This document shows, one piece after another, positions 22,587 through 29,497 of a DNA stretch of 64,000 bases (positions are counted from its first letter, which is position 1; every line of letters begins with the position of its first letter). The notes beneath the pieces were generated by a model that searched no databases, had not been told where the DNA came from, and was given only the letters and a program-made list of their open reading frames with translations. This stretch comes from Flavobacterium sp. (GTDB lineage: Bacteria; Bacteroidota; Bacteroidia; Flavobacteriales; Flavobacteriaceae), in NCBI GenBank assembly GCA_030153045.1, contig JASLID010000091.1, forward strand, positions 1 through 64,000. The letters run 5' to 3'. The translations under genes were made by a program, and so were the position numbers.

Positions 22587-23546
22587 TTATTTTACTGATT
22601 TCTGTTTTTCTTCTAATTTTGGTAATTCTTTTATGTATTCTTCAACGTTCCAAATTATATCCCAATTTTTGACGTAATCTGCAAGTTGTTCAAGTCCTAC
22701 TACAGCTCTTCGTTTATCAACATTTACGGGGTCTTCTAAGGGTAAAACATAACTTTTATTTGTTTCATTGTCGTATCCAATTTGACTGCCATAGATTTGT
22801 TTTTTTTTCTCTCTAAGTGCAACTCTGTCTTCCAATAATGCCAATGAACTTCCTTTTGCATTTCCAATTTTCACTGCTTCTCTCATCATAGGAAGATATC
22901 TCTGTTGCGTTTTCAAGTCTGAATGTTGAATTACAAAAAACAATGTTTGATTAGCCTGTCCGCCAACTTTGTCTGCACCAACCCAACCATCTTTGTCTAA
23001 AATTTCTGTAACTTTAATCAAGTTAATACTGTCTTTATACATCATAATTTTACCTAAACTATCAACTTGTTTACTTCGGCGTCCAAATTCTTTCTGTGCT
23101 GAAATGTATTGTTGTCTTATTGGTTGGTCGTCTTCGTAAATTGCCAATAGTTTCGCTTGTAAAGGTTTATCGTAATTTACTTCTTTTTTATCTACTTCTT
23201 TTTGCATTTCTGAAACAAGTTTGTCCCATTTTTTATCAGTGTGCAATAATGTTAAATCTGCATCTGTTTTTAAATCCCTAACATTAGACCAACCATTTTT
23301 TAAGGCAAGGTTTAACCAGATAAATGCTAATTTTTTGTTGCCCAATAATGAGGCTGAACAACCTGCGTTATAAAAATCATTACCACTTTTTTGTTCAAGC
23401 TTAAAGGCTTCTTTATACTTTTCAACTGATTTTTTATATTCTTTGGTGTTGTAAAAAGCATCTGCTTCGGAAACAAAAGATTTGTAGGTCTGTCCAAAAG
23501 TAATTGAACAGATAAATAGTAAAAATGTCGTGATAAATAGTTTCAT
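22587..23546 (-). CDS. Secreted TPR plus DUF6624 protein, cassette 3 of array 2
   Basis: 319 residues. The signal peptide is LFITTFLLFICSITFGQ. A short TPR-like helical region covers about 20-100 (EADAFYNTKEYKKSVEKYKEA, then YNAGCSASLLGNKKLAFIWL). DUF6624 follows from about 125: AKLLAIYEDDQPIRQQYI, then ILDKDGWVGADKVGGQANQT, FVIQHSDLKTQQRYLPMM and ALLEDRVALREKKKQIYGSQ. The domain is common in cassette-like and accessory genes of Bacteroidota; its role is unknown. Confidence 0.83.
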   Translation of the reverse strand: MKLFITTFLLFICSITFGQTYKSFVSEADAFYNTKEYKKSVEKYKEAFKLEQKSGNDFYNAGCSASLLGNKKLAFIWLNLALKNGWSNVRDLKTDADLTLLHTDKKWDKLVSEMQKEVDKKEVNYDKPLQAKLLAIYEDDQPIRQQYISAQKEFGRRSKQVDSLGKIMMYKDSINLIKVTEILDKDGWVGADKVGGQANQTLFFVIQHSDLKTQQRYLPMMREAVKIGNAKGSSLALLEDRVALREKKKQIYGSQIGYDNETNKSYVLPLEDPVNVDKRRAVVGLEQLADYVKNWDIIWNVEEYIKELPKLEEKQKSVK

Positions 23547-23564
23547 TGTGAATGTCGTTTTAAA

Positions 23565-23712
23565 TTACTGCCAACGTCCCGCCGGCTTTATGGCGGTTGC
23601 GTAAATTTATCACAAAAGATTACAAGTACAAGAAAAAATTTTAGAAAATTCGGAGAATTTTCCAAACACAAACCAAGCCTAGCAATCCCATAAAACCGCT
23701 GTTGTGCGTTCG
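23565..23712 (-). repeat. attC-like site J (divergent loop)
   Basis: Left box ACTGCCAACG, then CGCCGGCTTTATGG; right end CCCATAAAACCGC, then GTTGTGCGTTCG. The loop differs from all others: it has an internal hairpin (GAAAATTC with GAATTTTC) and lacks the CAAATATA box. Confidence 0.7.
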
Positions 23713-23716
23713 TTTT

Positions 23717-24169
23717 TTATTCATTTTTTATATTTATTTCCTTTAAGTTAATTTCGAAATAGTTTCCAAATCTTTTGTTGTCAATTTTTGTAATTTCAAT
23801 TTTATCCCAATCGATATCAATTTTTATTTCAGTTTTATTTTTGTATAAAATTAATGGAAATTTTGAACTTTTTTCTATGTAAGCTTTTTTCAAACTTTCT
23901 GCATTTTGGTATATTGAACCCAAACTTGATTGAGTTTCAATATTAATTTTATTGTTATCAATTTTAAACTCTAAAAAATCCTCATCATTGATTTCTGATT
24001 CCGCTTTATATTCTAATGTTCTAATTTTGGGGATTTTGATTTTTTCAAATTTTACTTCTTTTGAATTTATTGTCCCAATTATTTTAACTCTATAAATTCC
24101 GCAAGCTTGTCCATTAGAATTTATAATGAATAACAGAAAAATTAAAATTGTAAATATTTTTTTTTTCAT
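23717..24169 (-). CDS. Secreted hypothetical protein, cassette 2 of array 2
   Basis: 150 residues. Signal peptide KIFTILIFLLFIINSNGQ. The mature part is small, Lys/Ile-rich and predicted strand-rich (CGIYRVKIIGTINSKEVKF, IKIPKIRTLEY, FEINLKEINI). No family is recognised. It is extremely AT-rich, even for this window. Confidence 0.7.
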   Translation of the reverse strand: MKKKIFTILIFLLFIINSNGQACGIYRVKIIGTINSKEVKFEKIKIPKIRTLEYKAESEINDEDFLEFKIDNNKINIETQSSLGSIYQNAESLKKAYIEKSSKFPLILYKNKTEIKIDIDWDKIEITKIDNKRFGNYFEINLKEINIKNE

Positions 24170-24203
24170 TTTTGTAATTTATTTTTCCTTCGCTCGGATA
24201 AAA

Positions 24204-24343
24204 TGTCTGCTAACGTCCCGCCGGCTTTAAGTAGGTGAGGAGTTTGTTAGCCAAATGTATAGATTAAAGACTGAACAAACAAATACAAAACCAACACTAA
24301 ATTAAGCTTAAATCCTCACTTGCTTAAAACCGCTGTTAGCGGT
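24204..24343 (-). repeat. attC-like site K
   Basis: Left box TGCTAACG, arms CCGGCTTTAAGTAGGTGAGG and CCTCACTTGCTTAAA, right box CGCTGTTAGCGGTA. The loop starts like site F (TTAGCCAAATGTATAGATTA). Its -7-like box is weak (TGTATTTG). The stop codon of the upstream cassette gene lies in the right box. Confidence 0.78.
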
Positions 24344-24624
24344 AGTTGTGTTTAACCCATTCATTTATAAAATAACCAAACTGAAAAAAAAATAGCATTT
24401 CTATTATTTGGATTGCTAATATTGACAACGCAACTTTAAGAATAAAGGAATGCTTTTTAATTAGCATCAAAATTAAGTTTGCTAGTAGTTGTAAGATTCC
24501 AAACATAATATTAAATATTACAATAGCCATATCTCCACCAGAAACGCCAATGTTTTTATAAAATATGAAAACGAATACCAATAAAGAAATTAGAGCATTA
24601 ATGATGATAAACTTTTTTTAGCAT
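24336..24624 (-). CDS. Small three-helix membrane protein with probable frameshift, cassette 1 of array 2
   Basis: The uninterrupted frame runs from 24581 (a TTG codon) to the TAA at 24336, which is inside the R'' box of site K. It has hydrophobic segments (LVFVFIFY, FNIMFGILQLLANLILML, VALSILAIQIIEMLFFF). Upstream, an ATG at 24624 opens a frame that stops early because of a seven-base A run (24613-24619 on the plus strand is T7). With six A, the two parts fuse into MLKKFIIINALISLLVFVFI, a natural membrane start. I therefore suspect an indel in the run, real or from sequencing, and extend the gene to 24624. Confidence 0.62.
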
Positions 24625-24677
24625 TTTAGTTTTTTGAATTCTATTTTAGTATTGATTTTAACGTCTCGTTTGTACAA

Positions 24678-24707
24678 TTACCGCTAACTTCCAAATATAC
24701 ACAACTC
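24678..24707 (-). promoter_or_regulatory. Array 2 head: R'-like box plus TATATTTG element
   Basis: TTACCGCTAAC pairs perfectly with GTTAGCGGTA of site K. It is preceded, in the gene direction, by GAGTTGTGTATATTTG (24692-24707), identical to the head of array 1. It begins just four bases after the uvrB stop codon. Confidence 0.55.
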
Positions 24708-24711
24708 CACA

Positions 24712-26700
24712 TTAAATTTTCTCCTGATACCTCTTTATCTCATCACGCAACTTCGCTGCCTGCATAAAATCTAAATCTTTTGCCGCTTTTTCCATCGCTT
24801 TGCGGAGTTCACGGATTCTCTTTTCAATTTCAGGCTTTGTGAGGTATAAACTTTCGGGTTCAGCGGCTTTTAAGGCTTGATTTTCGAAGTATTGTGAAGA
24901 AACGGAGTTCTTGTTTAAGACATTGCCCAAGCTTTTGTTTAAAGCCATAGGAGATAATCCGTGTTTGGTGTTGTAATTGATTTGTTTTTCTCGACGGTAA
25001 TTGGTTTCGTCGATGGTTTTTTGCATACTAGCCGTGATTTTGTCCGCATACATAATCGCTTTTCCGTTTACGTTACGTGCCGCACGACCTACCGTTTGTG
25101 TTAAGGAACGATGACTGCGAAGGAAACCTTCTTTGTCGGCGTCTAAAATAGCCACTAACGATACTTCCGGTAAATCCAATCCTTCTCTTAAAAGGTTGAC
25201 ACCAATTAAAACGTCAAACAATCCTTTACGCAAATCCTGCATGATTTCCACACGCTCTAAAGTATCGACATCACTGTGAATGTAACGGCATCGGATAGAA
25301 ACTTTGGCTAAATATTTAGTCAATTCTTCCGCCATACGCTTGGTTAAAGTAGTGACTAAAACCCTTTCATCGGCTTCGCAACGCAATTGAATTTCTTCGA
25401 TTAAATCGTCAATTTGATTCAAACTCGGACGCACTTCAATCACAGGATCTAATAAACCTGTTGGACGAATGACCTGCTCGACATAAATTCCTTCCGATTT
25501 TTGCAATTCATAATCGGCCGGCGTTGCAGAAACATAAATTACTTGATTTTGCATGCCTTCGAACTCTTCAAACTTCAACGGGCGGTTGTCCATGGCAGCT
25601 GGTAGTCGGAATCCGTATTCCACCAGATTTTCTTTTCGGCTTCTGTCGCCACCATACATGGCATGAACTTGCGTAATGGTGACGTGACTTTCATCGACCA
25701 CCATTAAAAAGTCGTCCGGGAAATAATCGATAAGGCAGAAAGGACGCGTTCCTGGAGAACGACCGTCGAGGTAACGGGAATAATTTTCAATTCCGGAGCA
25801 ATAACCGAGTTCGCGAATCATTTCCAAATCGAAATTGGTTCGTTCTTCGAGTCGTTTGGCTTCAAGATGTTTGCCGATTTCTTTAAAATAATCGACTTGT
25901 TTGGCCAAATCCTGTTGGATTTCCCAAATGGCGTTTTGCAACACATCAGGGGAAGTCACAAACATATTGGCCGGATAAATGGTCAGTTTTTCGTATTTTT
26001 CTAAAACTTGAGATGTTTTGGCATCAAAAGCTTCAATTTCTTCAATTTCATCACCAAAAAAGTGCACTCGGAAAGGTTCGTCTCCATAACTTGGAAAAAT
26101 GTCCACGGTATCACCTTTAATTCGGAAAGTTCCTGGATTAAATTCGGCTTCTGTTCTGGAGTATAAACTTTGGACTAAACGATGTAGTAATTTGGTTCGG
26201 GAAATGACTTGGTTTTTTTCAATCGAAACGACATTCTTCTGAAATTCGACCGGATTTCCAATACCATATAAACACGAAACCGATGCGACTACTAAAACGT
26301 CTCTTCGTCCAGATAATAGGGCAGAGGTAGTGCTTAAACGCATCTTTTCTAACTCTTCGTTGATAGACAAATCTTTCTCGATAAAAACGCCTGTTACGGG
26401 AATAAACGCTTCCGGTTGGTAATAATCGTAGTACGAAACGAAATACTGTACTGAATTGTTCGGAAAGAACTGTTTGAATTCCGAGTACAATTGTGCAGCT
26501 AAAGTTTTATTATGTGCTAAAACGAGTGTTGGTCTTTGTATTTCTTCAATAACATTAGCAACAGTAAATGTTTTTCCGGAACCGGTTACACCTAACAAGG
26601 TTTGAAATCGTTCTCCATTAAGGATTCCTTTGGCTAATTTTTCAATCGCTTGTGGCTGATCACCCGTAGGTTTGTATTCGGAAACGACTTGGAATTTCAT
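24712..26700 (-). CDS. uvrB: UvrB, excinuclease ABC subunit B
   Basis: 662 residues, full length. UvrB is the damage-verifying helicase-like subunit of nucleotide excision repair; it is loaded by UvrA and recruits UvrC. Walker A is LLGVTGSGKT (near 36-45). The damage-probing beta-hairpin is YYDYYQPEAFIP (near 92-103). Motif II is VVDESHVTI. The C-terminal helicase motifs include LREGLDLPEVSLVAILDADKEG (split here as LREGLDLPE and AILDADKEGFLRS) and QTVGRAARN. The UVR domain ends the protein (LRKAMEKAAKDLDFMQAAKL). It is an ordinary core gene with array 2 attached to its 3' end. Confidence 0.98.
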   Translation of the reverse strand: MKFQVVSEYKPTGDQPQAIEKLAKGILNGERFQTLLGVTGSGKTFTVANVIEEIQRPTLVLAHNKTLAAQLYSEFKQFFPNNSVQYFVSYYDYYQPEAFIPVTGVFIEKDLSINEELEKMRLSTTSALLSGRRDVLVVASVSCLYGIGNPVEFQKNVVSIEKNQVISRTKLLHRLVQSLYSRTEAEFNPGTFRIKGDTVDIFPSYGDEPFRVHFFGDEIEEIEAFDAKTSQVLEKYEKLTIYPANMFVTSPDVLQNAIWEIQQDLAKQVDYFKEIGKHLEAKRLEERTNFDLEMIRELGYCSGIENYSRYLDGRSPGTRPFCLIDYFPDDFLMVVDESHVTITQVHAMYGGDRSRKENLVEYGFRLPAAMDNRPLKFEEFEGMQNQVIYVSATPADYELQKSEGIYVEQVIRPTGLLDPVIEVRPSLNQIDDLIEEIQLRCEADERVLVTTLTKRMAEELTKYLAKVSIRCRYIHSDVDTLERVEIMQDLRKGLFDVLIGVNLLREGLDLPEVSLVAILDADKEGFLRSHRSLTQTVGRAARNVNGKAIMYADKITASMQKTIDETNYRREKQINYNTKHGLSPMALNKSLGNVLNKNSVSSQYFENQALKAAEPESLYLTKPEIEKRIRELRKAMEKAAKDLDFMQAAKLRDEIKRYQEKI

Positions 26701-26771
26701 TATTGGAAGTAGCTTAGGTTCTGTGCGACTAAGTTACAAAGTAAAATTTGAAATAGAAATGATCCTTTTTA

Positions 26772-27701
26772 TTATTTAAGAAAATCAAGTACTGTTTTAT
26801 TGACTGCTTGGGATTGGTCTATACTCAAAAAATGACCGGCATTCTTTATGATTTCGGTTTTACAATTGGGTAAATATTTTTTGGCATCGACCAAACTTTC
26901 ATTAGAATTAATAATATCATGATCGCCAATAAGAACCAAAACAGGAATCGTTATTTTTTTTAAATCGTCATTTGAAAAGGGCTGAAGCTGCAAAAAATCT
27001 GAACTGGATTTGGCATGTTTGTAGCCCAGATAAAACTGATTTTTATACACCGGATTTATCTTTTCGGGATAAAACGAAAAAGCTTCCAAAGTCTTGTTTA
27101 ATTTTTTTCGGGTTGGAAAAGCTTTCAAAAACAATGCAGGTGTCGCTTTTCCGGCCTGATCAATTCCTTTGAAAGTCTGTGCCGGGCTAAGTAGTACGAG
27201 TTTGTCGATTTTACTTTTATCCTGTGTTGCCAGTAAAGTGGCTATCCAACCTCCTTTTGAAGCACCAATTATATTGATTTTTTTTAGTTTATAATGATTG
27301 AATATTTCATTATACCACTTTGCAATTTTGTCTTTTGAAAGTGATTTTTCGATTGATTGAGATTTCCCGACTTCGTTCAAAAAATCGATGGCATACACCC
27401 GATGGTTTTTTGAGAGTGTCTTAATATTAGGAAACCACATGGTCGATGAAGCATCCATTCCGTGGAGTAATACCAATGGAGAACCTTCTTTTGGTCCAGC
27501 TATAATTACATGTGCTTTTCCAAAACTGGTTTCAATGTCTTCTTCCTGATACGGTACATCCCAAAGTAATAACGATTTATTGTAGGATTTGATATAGGCT
27601 TTTTTATGATTTTTGCCTTTAAAAACATAATCATTTTCCTTAGTGGCAGCACAGCTTACGAGTAGAAAAAGTACTATAGCTTTTAAAAATAATTTTTGCA
27701 T
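26772..27701 (-). CDS. Alpha/beta-hydrolase lipoprotein
   Basis: 309 residues from the ATG at 27701, which begins directly with a lipoprotein signal (LFLKAIVLFLLVSC). An upstream ATG at 27746 would bury the signal. The fold is alpha/beta hydrolase: VLLHGMDASSTMWFPN (oxyanion), nucleophile elbow IGASKGGWIA, aspartate in VLIGDHDIINSNES and histidine in NAGHFLSIDQ. Likely an envelope esterase or related enzyme; the substrate is unknown. It is separate from uvrB by a 71-bp gap. Confidence 0.85.
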   Translation of the reverse strand: MQKLFLKAIVLFLLVSCAATKENDYVFKGKNHKKAYIKSYNKSLLLWDVPYQEEDIETSFGKAHVIIAGPKEGSPLVLLHGMDASSTMWFPNIKTLSKNHRVYAIDFLNEVGKSQSIEKSLSKDKIAKWYNEIFNHYKLKKINIIGASKGGWIATLLATQDKSKIDKLVLLSPAQTFKGIDQAGKATPALFLKAFPTRKKLNKTLEAFSFYPEKINPVYKNQFYLGYKHAKSSSDFLQLQPFSNDDLKKITIPVLVLIGDHDIINSNESLVDAKKYLPNCKTEIIKNAGHFLSIDQSQAVNKTVLDFLK

Positions 27702-27808
27702 AATATAGGAAGTTGAATTCAGATGAAAAGTACTATAAATCGACAAGATTACTGTATTATTATTTCAGCTAAATGTATCATAATTCCAATGTCAAAAAGT
27801 AGGAATTC

Positions 27809-28765
27809 TTAAAATTTCCAGCTTTTCTGTTGTACTTCGGTTAAAAATGTCCAAGCAACAATTCTGCTAGTTTTTTGGCCTTGAGCCATATCAATGGTTT
27901 CTATTCGCGAAGCACCCACTTTATTTAAAGTTTTGTAAATACGAGACAGATTTTCTTTTTTAGATACCAAGGTGGTAAACCAAAGTACTTGCATTGGGTA
28001 TTTTGCACTTTCGTAAATCATTTGAGTAACAAAACCTATTTCGCCTCCATCGCACCATAATTCGGCATTTTGACCTCCAAAATTTAAGACAGGATCTTTG
28101 GTCTTTATTTGCTGTAAGTTATTGACTTTACGAGTTGTGGCTTTGTTTGCTTCTTCTGCGGAAGCGTGAAAAGGTGGATTGCAAATCGTAAAAGTAAATT
28201 TATCTTCCGGCGTGATGATGTTTTTGAAAATAAATCTGGATTCAGTTTGTAATTGCAAACTGATGGCATCGATTAATTTCGGATTGTTCTGAATGATTTT
28301 TTTGCAATTTTGAATCGCTTTTTCATCGATATCGGTTCCCACGAAACTCCAACTGTAGGCTGAATTTCCTATAATCGGGTAAATGCAATTGGCTCCAATT
28401 CCAATATCCAATCCTTGAACCGTCTCTCCTTCAGGAATAGTTCCATTATTAGTTGAAGCCAATAAATCGGCTATGTAATGAATATAATCGGCTCTTCCGG
28501 GAATGGGCGGACAAAGATAATTTTCAGGGATGTCCCAATTTTGTATATCGTAATTGGCAATCAACAATGCTTTGTTAAGTGTTTTTACGGCTTTTGGGTC
28601 ACTGAAATCTATGGTTAATTCCTTGGATTCTGGGTTGTATTTGTTTGTGGTAAGAAATTTTTTTAATTCAGGACAACTGATAGTTAATTGTTCAAAATCA
28701 TACCCAAATCGGTGTGGATTCCTAGGATGTAAACTTGTTTTCTCTATGGTGGTTTTGGGTTTCAT
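27809..28765 (-). CDS. rlmF: 23S rRNA (adenine(1618)-N(6))-methyltransferase RlmF
   Basis: 318 residues. It matches RlmF: LHPRNPHRFGYDFEQL at the N-terminus, PPIPGRADYIHYIADLL, the SAM-binding GLDIGIGANCIYPIIG, and the N6-adenine methylase motif NPPFH (near 197-201) followed by AEEANKATTRK. It methylates A1618 of 23S rRNA. The start is the conserved MKPKTT. It is probably transcribed with the thiamine pyrophosphokinase gene, 60 bp upstream. Confidence 0.93.
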   Translation of the reverse strand: MKPKTTIEKTSLHPRNPHRFGYDFEQLTISCPELKKFLTTNKYNPESKELTIDFSDPKAVKTLNKALLIANYDIQNWDIPENYLCPPIPGRADYIHYIADLLASTNNGTIPEGETVQGLDIGIGANCIYPIIGNSAYSWSFVGTDIDEKAIQNCKKIIQNNPKLIDAISLQLQTESRFIFKNIITPEDKFTFTICNPPFHASAEEANKATTRKVNNLQQIKTKDPVLNFGGQNAELWCDGGEIGFVTQMIYESAKYPMQVLWFTTLVSKKENLSRIYKTLNKVGASRIETIDMAQGQKTSRIVAWTFLTEVQQKSWKF

Positions 28766-28825
28766 TTATCTTGGAACAAAAGGTTCTTTGATGCAAAGGT
28801 ACGAAGAATAGTAACTTTTGATGTT

Positions 28826-29488
28826 TTAATCAAAACATTCCATCATTAATAAATCGCCTTCTTCATGATTAATAACAACGATTCCGTCTTGTATGACATG
28901 ATTGCTACTTCCGGTTCGATAACCTATGGTTAGATTGTCATTTTTTAATGGATAGTATAAATTTTCAGAATGAATTCCTGATACATGTCCAATTGGAATT
29001 AAGGAAATAGGAGTGTTAGCGGTGTACCATTTCTGAAAATGTTTTGGCAATAGAAATATTTTAGAATGATCATCAAACAAAACAATCTTCAATTCGTTTC
29101 TATATTGAACGATGTTTGTGATGTTTGTGATGGTATGATCAGCGCGTTTTCCAGTTCCCCAAACTACATTGGCGGCTTTATGACCTTTTGCGATGAGGTA
29201 ATCGAATGCTTTTTCTAAATCGGTTTTATTTTGATCTGGTGTGTGAACAATTTCGAGAGGGTATTGCTTTTCTTTGTAATAATTGGCATCAAAACCTCGG
29301 TCAAAATCACCTAATAATACATCGATTTTTATTCCTAATTCTAAAACTCTTTCAATAGCAGAATCCAAAACGATAACCAATGGTGACCATTCTAATAATT
29401 GCCCCAATAATTCCTGACTGCAAGCGGCACCGTTTGCAATAATTAAAGCAGGTTCTTGATCGTCGCGAACGATATGGTGTGATGACAT
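28826..29488 (-). CDS. Thiamine pyrophosphokinase
   Basis: 220 residues. TPK converts thiamine to thiamine diphosphate with ATP. Visible motifs are ALIIANGAACSQELL, IDVLLGDFDRG (the conserved GDxDS-like acidic motif), TPDQNKTDLEKAFDYLI, GTGKRADHTITNI and the C-terminal thiamine-binding part GYRTGSSNHVIQDG. Length is normal. It starts 10 bp after the T9SS protein gene on the same strand. Confidence 0.92.
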   Translation of the reverse strand: MSSHHIVRDDQEPALIIANGAACSQELLGQLLEWSPLVIVLDSAIERVLELGIKIDVLLGDFDRGFDANYYKEKQYPLEIVHTPDQNKTDLEKAFDYLIAKGHKAANVVWGTGKRADHTITNITNIVQYRNELKIVLFDDHSKIFLLPKHFQKWYTANTPISLIPIGHVSGIHSENLYYPLKNDNLTIGYRTGSSNHVIQDGIVVINHEEGDLLMMECFD

Positions 29489-29497
29489 TTTAGTATT

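Larger units (their letters stand above)
20950..24707 (-). mobile_element. Integron-like cassette array 2 without an integrase, three or four cassettes
   Basis: Same design as array 1. Sites I (22449), J (23565) and K (24204) separate minus-strand genes. A head element (24678-24707) abuts the uvrB stop, and a degenerate site lies at about 20950-20996. Crossover points are inferred at 22457, 23574, 24213 and 24687. Box pairing is perfect for the first cassette (TTAGCGGTA with TACCGCTAA), partial for the DUF6624 cassette, and weak for the 23717 cassette and the amidohydrolase. This array appears older or more shuffled than array 1. Confidence 0.68.

Noticed and set aside
24604..24624. Programmed -1 frameshift at the A-run of the small membrane protein
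   Set aside because: The run A7G resembles a slippery site, but the frame needed is +1 relative to the ATG frame. The classical -1 slip would not restore the protein. A simple indel is more likely.
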